14,822 nt of DNA from Planctomycetota bacterium. GTDB taxonomy: Bacteria > Planctomycetota > Phycisphaerae > Sedimentisphaerales > Anaerobacaceae. This document shows, piece by piece, positions 1 to 6,295 of this stretch. A program made the translations under genes and the position numbers. Each line of letters opens with the position of its first letter. The stretch's first letter is position 1. The stretch covers positions 1 to 14,822 of the forward strand of contig JADFHU010000044.1 of the NCBI GenBank assembly GCA_022567055.1, written 5' to 3'. The notes under the pieces are model-generated. The model saw nothing but the letters and a program-made list of their open reading frames with translations, did no database searches and was not told where the DNA came from.

Positions 1-540
1 CCGTCTTTGCCAGGAGAAAAAACTGCTCGCTCTCGGGCCGACGATGGAGTTTTCAGAAAGAGCCTTGCACCAAACTACCGCGCTGCTCGCCACAGCTTAG
101 CGGCCAAGGACACGCAAAACAATAACTTACCGATTCTCCATCTCATCTTCAGGTCGTCTTCGGCCGTTCCTCAATCGCGAGATCCTCAACGTAGGCCCAC
201 TACGCCTCCGGCTTCGCTCAATCGATCACGACCAAATCCAACCTAAATCTGAGCGGATAATTCGATAACTTATTGTCTTGCACGCCCTAACAGACGTTTT
301 GCAAGATCCCTTACGCTGACGAGAATCGCCTCACTCTGGCCCTCAACTGACTACCGACGACTGATCACTGATTACTGTTTTCTAAGAGCCCCTACACAAA
401 ATGATCGTCGCACCGAGAGCGAACGTTTTTGCCTCTGGCAAGGAAGGCGAAGCAGGCCATCCGAGGATGGTCGATGGAGCCTGACGCCGTCCAGAGGGAA
501 AATAAGTCGCTCGAATGCAGACTCATTTTGCGTAGGTGCT
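1..540. other. Non-coding stretch with no recognisable gene
   Basis: I see no protein family, RNA gene or mobile element here. Short open frames exist on the plus strand (7-246, and one from 429 running into the antisense of the transporter gene), but their translations are rich in Arg, Ser and Pro, resemble nothing known and lack a convincing ribosome binding site. The one structured element is the heptamer-repeat block at about 346-381, listed separately. The stretch lies downstream of the minus-strand transporter gene and no hairpin-plus-U-tract terminator stands out. Confidence 0.5.
346..381. repeat. Intergenic heptamer repeat block (TGATTAC type), copy 1
   Basis: The block reads as degenerate seven-base units: CTGACTAC, CGACGAC, then TGATCAC (362-368) and TGATTAC (369-375), followed directly by TGTTTTC. 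The same ending, GATTAC plus one base plus GTTTTC, occurs at the end of the block at 3091-3140, so the two look like copies of one element rather than chance low complexity. It lies outside any gene. Confidence 0.6.
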
Positions 541-1845
541 CTAAGCTCGCCCCTGTGGATTGCGTACCCACACCGTGGGTAGGAACAGCAGGCAGGACAC
601 CACCACTGATGCGATCGTCACACCGCGGAAACTGCCGGTGGCATCGTGGAGCGCGCTGAAGAGGACTGGGCCCAGGGCGCTGGAGAAGACGAGAATCGAG
701 GAGACCATGCCGCTGACGGCGCCCAGGTGGGCCCGTCCGAAGTAGCGGGGCCAGACGATGGTCACCAGCAGTCCGAAGAGGCCCGTGGAGATCCCATACC
801 CGGTGATGAACAGCGTCTTGCCCGTCCCTGTCGAGATGTCAAACAGACCCATGGCACCCAGCGCTTGCGTCGCAATGGCGATCTGCAGCAGCCACCTCAA
901 TCGAATATGATCACTGATCCAGCCGGCCAGTATCGCCGTTGCCATGCTGATGAGGCCGATGACGGGAAAGGTCGCATAGCTCTGTGCCCGCGAAAGCCCC
1001 ACCTCCGCACCGATTGACGTTAAATGGAAACTGACCGCCGTCACAAAGAAGGAATGCCAGCCGATGCCCGCCGTATAGATCCAGAAAGCAGACGTGCGCA
1101 GGGCCTCCCCTCGGGTAAACTGTTTCTTGAGGACGGGCACTCGGGCCGCTATCCGTTCGACCCAGGCCGGATCGTCTCGACCGTCCATGACCAATGCGCA
1201 CTGTTCCGGGTTGTCACGGTAGAACACCCAGCCAATCACCGTCATGCCCACGCCCACCAGAGCGGCCAATAGGAGGTAGGCATGCTCCCATCCCAGATGA
1301 CGCACAAAGGCGTCCAGTAGGATGGGGGAGGCGTTAAAGGCATAGGCCGCGAGAATATTCGCAATGCCGGTCGCGAGGCCGCGACGGTGGTCGAACCACT
1401 TGGCAATCGTGATCCGCGAGACGATTGTCAGACAACCCTGACCGAAAAAGCGGATCAGAAAAAAGCAGCCGGCGGTTAAGGCGATGGTCGGCGCGGTTTG
1501 GGTCACCAGCTTGGGGATGTGCCCCGCCCAGGAAAAGAGGTAAAGACTCGCCGACAGGCCCAGGGCACTGGCGACCACCATCACCCGGGTCCCCACGCGG
1601 TCGATGACTGACCCGGCATAGGGCAGCAACAGGCTGCTGAGAATCGTCCCGAACATGTAGGCCAGACTGAGTTGTGTCAGGGAGAGGGCCAGGGCGGTCA
1701 TCAGCTTATCTGCGAACACGCCGACACCAATGGTCTGACCGGGCACGCTGGCGATCACACCCACGGTCGCGACGACGACGATGACCCATCCGTAGAAGAA
1801 GGGGCAGCGTTTCGGCGCGAAGGGGATGTTGACCCACTTAGTCAT
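541..1845 (-). CDS. Major facilitator superfamily transporter, oxalate/formate or monocarboxylate type
   Basis: A 12-helix secondary transporter of the inner membrane, 434 residues from the chosen start. The N-terminus PFFYGWVIVVVATVG is typical of the oxalate:formate antiporter and monocarboxylate transporter branch. The loop between helices 2 and 3 has the MFS motif A, G-SVIDRVGTR (about residues 78-87), with a second copy GWISDHIRLR at 308-317 between helices 8 and 9. RFFGQG (132-137) and WFDHRRGLATGI (150-161) are also typical of this branch. ATG at 1845 places the first helix about 17 residues in, as is usual. The frame stays open upstream to ATG 1932 and TTG 1938, adding about 30 residues without homology, and none of these starts has a good RBS. 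The substrate, probably a small carboxylate, cannot be told. The gene is divergent from the membrane protein at 2130. Confidence 0.88.
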   Translation of the reverse strand: MTKWVNIPFAPKRCPFFYGWVIVVVATVGVIASVPGQTIGVGVFADKLMTALALSLTQLSLAYMFGTILSSLLLPYAGSVIDRVGTRVMVVASALGLSASLYLFSWAGHIPKLVTQTAPTIALTAGCFFLIRFFGQGCLTIVSRITIAKWFDHRRGLATGIANILAAYAFNASPILLDAFVRHLGWEHAYLLLAALVGVGMTVIGWVFYRDNPEQCALVMDGRDDPAWVERIAARVPVLKKQFTRGEALRTSAFWIYTAGIGWHSFFVTAVSFHLTSIGAEVGLSRAQSYATFPVIGLISMATAILAGWISDHIRLRWLLQIAIATQALGAMGLFDISTGTGKTLFITGYGISTGLFGLLVTIVWPRYFGRAHLGAVSGMVSSILVFSSALGPVLFSALHDATGSFRGVTIASVVVSCLLFLPTVWVRNPQGRA

Positions 1846-1951
1846 TGGGGGTTGGCTGTTCTGGTGACGTTCGTTCACGGGTAGCAGGGCTCCGGCACAA
1901 AAACCCAGCACGCTATCAGGATTGAAGGGCATGGGCAAACGAAAAGCGGTC

Positions 1952-1983
1952 TATGGGTCCGTGGGTCTATGGGTCATTGGGGC
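1952..1983. repeat. Intergenic octamer repeat (TATGGGTC type), copy 1
   Basis: Four consecutive eight-base units: TATGGGTC (1952-1959), CGTGGGTC (1960-1967), TATGGGTC (1968-1975) and the diverged ATTGGGGC (1976-1983). It lies between the divergent transporter and membrane-protein genes. The same octamer occurs on the opposite strand at 6272-6287 and in variant form at 8793-8816. Confidence 0.65.
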
Positions 1984-2129
1984 TGGCGCCGGTGGATGAG
2001 GACTCTCTGTCAGTGGGCATTGCATTCAGTCTGAAGATATGTGGTCGGGGTGCGTCAGTGATGGTAAGATGCTTGGCCTGCGTCGGGCAGCAGGCGTTTT
2101 CCGGGTTACGATGTCAAGGGACAAGAGCC

Positions 2130-3008
2130 ATGTGGAAATCAGATAAAATGATCGCCGTCTATATTGTGGTCGGCTTGATCGCACTGGTCTTTCTGGCCTG
2201 GGCGATTGCCCGCAAGACCCTTCGCTCGCGTTTGCAGATGCAAAAGCTCATGGTGGACGAGCCCGACATCAATGACTGGCTGATTATTTTCAATTGGACG
2301 CCGAAAATTCTCTATTTTCCGACTATCCTCTTCTCCTTTCTCGCCTCGGTCTTGATGTTTCTCAAGGAGACCGGCTGGCCCGTCTTCGACGCCATCAGCC
2401 CCGAGTTCATCGGAGGTATTTGGTTCTGTCTTTTTCTCCTCAACGTCTTGGTAGAGGAGTATGACATTACCATTAAGGTGATCCTGGTCTCGCTGTTGAC
2501 GGTAGGATGCTTTTTGCTGTTGCTGAAGCTAGGGGGCGCGATTATGTGGTTCTTGGGCCTGTTGAGCAACTTGCCCCTGTCTATCAATGGTATGGGCTAC
2601 CTGCTGCTGGCCCTATTCGGCTGCTTTATCATCCTGGTTTCTTGGCTTCATGGGCTCTTTTACTACTACACCATTACGCCCAACTACATGAACATTCAGA
2701 AGGGGCTGACCGAGGCAGGCGAACAAGTCGACCGGGCGGAGTATACGACGCGTATCGACACCAGTGACTTTTGCGAGAGGCTCTTGGGTTTCGGGAAGAT
2801 TATCATCTCCTTTAGAGACAAGGATCGTGCGCCGCGCACTGTGCTTGTCTGGAGGATCCAAAAGAAGGCATGGGTCCTGGAAGTGACGCGGGGCAAACTG
2901 GCGATCGACCTGCCACCGCAACGATCTGTCGCCTCACCTGACGCTGAGTCCCCAAAGGCTGAGTCAGAGGACTCCGGCGACCTGAGCGCATCCGACGCGT
3001 CCGCCTAG
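2130..3008 (+). CDS. Multi-pass membrane protein with C-terminal PH-like soluble domain, function unknown
   Basis: I do not recognise a named family. The start is ATG at 2130, preceded by AAGGGA about 9 bases upstream; the frame is open back to 1953 but that extension looks non-coding. The 292-residue product has a single N-terminal helix (about 7-27), a short polar stretch (28-57), then about four further helices (58-78, 93-109, 114-133, 155-178). After the last helix, residues 180-260 form a soluble domain with alternating strands (YYYTITPNYMNIQKG, KIIISFRDKD, RTVLVWRIQ, WVLEVTRGKLAI), which resembles the bacterial PH-like domains found after membrane helices. The tail (262-292) is acidic, rich in Ser, Asp and Glu, and probably disordered. 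A large inverted repeat follows the stop codon and may end transcription. The PH-like assignment is inference from pattern only. Confidence 0.75.
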   Translation: MWKSDKMIAVYIVVGLIALVFLAWAIARKTLRSRLQMQKLMVDEPDINDWLIIFNWTPKILYFPTILFSFLASVLMFLKETGWPVFDAISPEFIGGIWFCLFLLNVLVEEYDITIKVILVSLLTVGCFLLLLKLGGAIMWFLGLLSNLPLSINGMGYLLLALFGCFIILVSWLHGLFYYYTITPNYMNIQKGLTEAGEQVDRAEYTTRIDTSDFCERLLGFGKIIISFRDKDRAPRTVLVWRIQKKAWVLEVTRGKLAIDLPPQRSVASPDAESPKAESEDSGDLSASDASA

Positions 3009-3017
3009 GCGACGTCC

Positions 3018-3135
3018 AGTAATCAGTAATCAGTGATCTGTAATCAGTAATCAGTGTGTTGCCTAAGCCGTCCACCGACTTCCGACCCACCGACTACAGA
3101 CCTACTGACCTACTGATTACTGATTACTGATTACC
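3018..3135. repeat. Paired heptamer repeat arrays forming an inverted repeat
   Basis: Ten bases after the stop of the membrane-protein gene lie five heptamers in the AGTAATC register (3018-3052, third and fourth diverged). On the far side of the gap are three perfect TGATTAC heptamers (3114-3134), preceded by degenerate units from 3092. The two arrays are reverse complements: AGTAATCAGTAATCAGT at 3018-3034 pairs perfectly over 17 bases with 3112-3128, and other registers of the repeat can pair as well. The RNA could fold into a long A/U-rich stem with a loop of about 77 bases. It could act as a transcript end or be a remnant of a repeat element; there is no clean U tract. Confidence 0.75.
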
Positions 3136-3179
3136 GTTTTCCCTTGCCCTCTCGGTCCTTCCCAGTAGACTAAATCTTA

Positions 3180-4730
3180 ATGCCAGTGTGCGACACACCG
3201 TCGTGCCGCAGGATCAAGGATGATTTCGGGGTCAGGGACGTGCCGGGGATTGAGGAAATCTTGGGCTGTGCTAAGCAGCATCTCGTGGCGGGACGCCTGG
3301 AGCGGGCGAAACAAAACTACCTGGCGGCCGTCTCTCAAGACTCGACCTGCATCATAGCCCATTATGCGCTGGGCAACGTTCACTTTCAACAGCGTCGGTT
3401 TTCCGAGGCGGCACGGCGCTATCAGCGCGTCATCGAACTTTTTCCCGATTATCCCGATGCATATGACAGCCTGGGCGTCGCCCTGATGGAACTGGGACAG
3501 TATGAGCAGGCCATCTCCAACTGTCGGCAGGCCGTCACGCTCAGGCCCGATCATGCTGAGTTTGTCTGCAATTTGGCCTGCGCCTATCAGCACCAGGGCC
3601 AGTTAGCAGACGCCGCAAGATTGGCCTGCCAGGTGGTCGAGCTTAGACCCGATTGGCCGGAGGCCTATTACAATCTGGCCAGCACTCAGCGCGAACAGGG
3701 TGACTTGTCGGCTGCGATAGCAAACAATCGAAGGGCCTTGGAGCTGCGGCCCGATTTTTTGGAGGCACGGTGGAATCTGTGTCACACCTACCTCCTCGAT
3801 GGTCAGCTGCGGCAAGGCTGGCAGGAATGGGACTGGTGGGAGTGCAGTCTGAAGGGGTTCTCCTACGGTGATGAGTTCACCAAGCCCCCCTGGGACGGCA
3901 CGTCGTTCGTGGGCCAGCGGCTCTTGGTCCAGTGGCAGGGGGGCATAGGGGACAATCTGCAGTTTCTGAGATACTTGCCCCTCATCAAGGATCGCGGGGG
4001 GACCGTCCTCTTGGAGGTACCCGCCTCCCTGCGGCGTTTGCTCCGGAACGTGGCCGGAGCCGATGAACTGATCGAACGGACAGCGGCCCACCTGCCCCAC
4101 TGTCCCTTTGATCTCTATGTGCCGCTCTTGGGCGCTGCAAAGCTCTTTCAGACGACCTTGGAGACGATCCCGAATCACGTCCCCTACCTGAGTCCCTCCG
4201 GGAAGGACGTCCTGCACATGCGCCAGTGGATATCTGCGGTCGGCCTGAATGTGGGTATTGTCTGGTCGGGTGACCCCCATAACGGAAACAACGCCCGTCG
4301 ATCCTGTGCGCCGCAACACTTCTTGCGTTTGACCCGGTTGCCGGGCGTGCGCCTGTTCAGTCTGCAGAAAGGCCCGGCTTCGGCAGAACTGGCCGAGTGC
4401 CGAGGTCACATTCCGGTGATCGATTTGGCTCCGCACCTACACGATTTTGCCGACACGGCCGCTGCCTTAAAGCACCTGGACCTCATCATTACTGTGGACA
4501 CGGCCCTCCTGCATTTGGCGGGGGCGATGGGAAAGGTCTGCTGGGGCTTGCTGACCTTCGCCCCGGACTGGCGCTGGATGCTGGGTCGTTCCGACAATCC
4601 CTGGTATCCGACTATGACCCTGTTTCGCCCGGATGGTCCCGGGGATTGGAAGAGCCTCTTTGGACGTGTTGAGTGCGAGTTGCGTCAACGCCTGGCTGCC
4701 GAGGAGGAACACCAGCGGCGCCACATGTAA
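3180..4730 (+). CDS. TPR-repeat glycosyltransferase, GT9-like C-terminal domain
   Basis: A 516-residue, probably cytoplasmic, two-part protein. Residues about 26-195 contain five TPR units with the usual small-residue and proline spacing, for example AHYALGNVHFQQRRFSEAAR and EAYYNLASTQREQGDLSAAI, each ending in an LRPD-type turn. The C-terminal domain (about 240-505) has a GT-B fold signature of the ADP-heptose/GT9 type: GGIGDNLQFLRYLPLIK (254-270), VGIVWSGDPHNGN (358-370), and ITVDTALLHLAGAMGK (437-452) followed by PDWRWMLGR. The donor and acceptor are unknown; relatives act in surface polysaccharide or protein glycosylation. ATG 3180 lacks a clear Shine-Dalgarno sequence, but the TPR pattern begins soon after it. 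The 3' end overlaps the convergent GT41-like gene by 46 bp. A paralogue lies at the right edge of the window. Confidence 0.88.
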   Translation: MPVCDTPSCRRIKDDFGVRDVPGIEEILGCAKQHLVAGRLERAKQNYLAAVSQDSTCIIAHYALGNVHFQQRRFSEAARRYQRVIELFPDYPDAYDSLGVALMELGQYEQAISNCRQAVTLRPDHAEFVCNLACAYQHQGQLADAARLACQVVELRPDWPEAYYNLASTQREQGDLSAAIANNRRALELRPDFLEARWNLCHTYLLDGQLRQGWQEWDWWECSLKGFSYGDEFTKPPWDGTSFVGQRLLVQWQGGIGDNLQFLRYLPLIKDRGGTVLLEVPASLRRLLRNVAGADELIERTAAHLPHCPFDLYVPLLGAAKLFQTTLETIPNHVPYLSPSGKDVLHMRQWISAVGLNVGIVWSGDPHNGNNARRSCAPQHFLRLTRLPGVRLFSLQKGPASAELAECRGHIPVIDLAPHLHDFADTAAALKHLDLIITVDTALLHLAGAMGKVCWGLLTFAPDWRWMLGRSDNPWYPTMTLFRPDGPGDWKSLFGRVECELRQRLAAEEEHQRRHM

Positions 4731-6166
4731 CGCAGTCCCTCTTGAAACTGTTGAATCCAAGCCTGGCCGTCACCGATGCCACTGCGCATGATCATGCCCC
4801 GCAGGGAGGAACGAATCGTCTCCAGTTCGGTCGGTTGGCTCGCGAAGCTGACGGCCTTGGCGACAAACTCCGTGTCGCTGGTCGCCGCGAAGATTTCGAG
4901 TCCCACTCCGCTCTGCATGGCCAGTCCGCATCGAGCCACGTAGAGATCACCGACAAGCGTGACCGTGGGGACACCCATCCACAGGGCCTCCATCGTGCCT
5001 CGCGCCCCATTGAAGGGAAACGTGTCCAATAAGAGGTCACATTGACTCAGCAGGGTCATGTGGTCGGCGTAACGCGATTCACCGTGAATGCTGAGTCGAG
5101 CCGGATCCATCCCTCGCTGGGAAAACTGCTGGAGATAGTACTCACGAACATCCGGATCCCAACCCGAGGGCATCTTGAGAATTAATCGCGACCGCGCCAC
5201 CTGCGTCAGGACCTGTGACCACAGGCCCATCATTTTGGCATTGATCTTGCGCGGGTTGCTGAACACGCCAAAGGTGATGTATGCGTTCCTTTGGACGGGG
5301 CAGGGGCCGACTTCGGGACAGGGCGTCGGTGGCACACAGGGTAGGAAGGGGGACAGGTAGACTGTCTCTTCCAGATAGTCCGATAGGGCCTCGGGTGGAT
5401 CCAGGAGCCGACTGGAAAAACGATATTCGACCTGAGGCAGTCCCAGGGTGCTCAAGGCCCCGTAGTCCACCTGAACGGGGGCCGGCTTGAGCGCAAAAAC
5501 ACCGATCCGGCTGCCCCGACAGTAGCCACCGACTTCCATGAGAATGTCAATGCTGTCCTGCCGGATTATCTGTGCGACCTCCAGGTCTGTCACGTGCGAG
5601 ATGTCACGGTAACCGGGAAAGAGCGTTTGCCATCGTTTGGTACCGCTGTCGGGCTGTTGTACATTGCCATAGGGTACGAGTTCAAAGCCTTTCGGGTCGA
5701 GCAGCGGCCAGAGAGATTCAAAGGGGGACAGCACGGAATTGGCCAGGAAGTTACCCGAGAGGACGCCGATCTTTAGACGCCTGTCGGGATCCACATCGTT
5801 GGCGTGGGACGCGGCGGGGCAGCTTCCTGCATAGCAGATCTGTGCCCAGTGAGCGTACTGATTCCTGAAGAAACGGCGGTCATAACCGGGCAGATAGAAA
5901 AGATTCCACAGGAGTCCGAACTGGAGGTCGGCGGCGTCGGGCGCCGAATCGATGACTTCCTTGAAGAGGGCCGCACCCTCTTCAACGCGGCCAAACTCCA
6001 TTAAGCGTTCGGCGTAATCCTGCTTGTACTGCAGGTTGTCAGGATCCGACTGGTGCGCCTGACGGCTGTAGCGCAGGGCCTGTCCCAGGGACGCCGTCTG
6101 GGCCAGCTCTGAAAGCACCGCGGCCGGCGACCTTGTCTCTTGAAGCCCTCGTTTGTCTCTCATCAT
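4685..6166 (-). CDS. TPR glycosyltransferase, GT41 family (O-GlcNAc-transferase-like)
   Basis: The product has 493 residues. A short N-terminal helical region (about 20-90) has one or two TPR-like units (NLQYKQDYAERLMEFGRVEE). The rest is a GT41-type GT-B domain: KIGVLSGNF (132-140), DILMEVGGYCRGSRIGVFAL (207-226), KPAPVQVDYGALSTLGLPQV (227-246), ITFGVFSNPRKINAKMMGLW (297-316), RLILK (327-331) and LLLDTFPFNGARGTMEALWMGVPTVTL (378-404). The lysine that contacts the nucleotide diphosphate in known enzymes is present (K307). The active-site histidine seen in human and Xanthomonas OGT aligns with Asn143, and the NGHTT loop reads NGART-like (386-391), so donor or chemistry may differ. Family members transfer sugars to proteins or, in bacteria, to varied acceptors. 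Two adjacent ATG codons start the gene; no clear RBS is visible. Confidence 0.85.
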   Translation of the reverse strand: MMRDKRGLQETRSPAAVLSELAQTASLGQALRYSRQAHQSDPDNLQYKQDYAERLMEFGRVEEGAALFKEVIDSAPDAADLQFGLLWNLFYLPGYDRRFFRNQYAHWAQICYAGSCPAASHANDVDPDRRLKIGVLSGNFLANSVLSPFESLWPLLDPKGFELVPYGNVQQPDSGTKRWQTLFPGYRDISHVTDLEVAQIIRQDSIDILMEVGGYCRGSRIGVFALKPAPVQVDYGALSTLGLPQVEYRFSSRLLDPPEALSDYLEETVYLSPFLPCVPPTPCPEVGPCPVQRNAYITFGVFSNPRKINAKMMGLWSQVLTQVARSRLILKMPSGWDPDVREYYLQQFSQRGMDPARLSIHGESRYADHMTLLSQCDLLLDTFPFNGARGTMEALWMGVPTVTLVGDLYVARCGLAMQSGVGLEIFAATSDTEFVAKAVSFASQPTELETIRSSLRGMIMRSGIGDGQAWIQQFQEGLRYMWRRWCSSSAARR

Positions 6167-6220
6167 ACGGCCGCATCCATGAGCGCTGAAGGAAGACCGC
6201 AGTATAACCGGGCGAAGGAA

Positions 6221-6295
6221 AAGTGACTAGTGACTAGAATTCATCCGATTACTGACCACCCACCAGATACAGACCCATAGACCCATAGCCCCACC
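6221..6295. repeat. Mixed intergenic repeats: GTGACTA units and inverted octamers
   Basis: The gap between the GT41 gene and the helical-repeat membrane protein holds three repeat types in a row. GTGACTA occurs twice (6223-6236). CGATTACTGACCAC at 6246-6259 matches the heptamer family. GACCCATA occurs twice (6272-6287), followed by GCCCCACC up to the stop codon of the next gene. GACCCATA is the exact reverse complement of the TATGGGTC unit at 1952-1975. Confidence 0.65.

Noticed and set aside
7..246. 79-residue open frame at the left edge
   Set aside because: Biased composition, no RBS and no family resemblance.
1953..2129. 59-residue N-terminal extension of the membrane protein at 2130
   Set aside because: It begins within the octamer repeat, has no membrane-protein character, and ATG 2130 has a good ribosome binding site.
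3018..3135. CRISPR array
   Set aside because: The units are only seven bases, directly adjacent and without unique spacers, and no cas gene is present.
3603..4436. A 277-residue minus-strand open frame
   Set aside because: It lies opposite the TPR-glycosyltransferase, which has clear repeats and motifs; this is a high-GC shadow frame.
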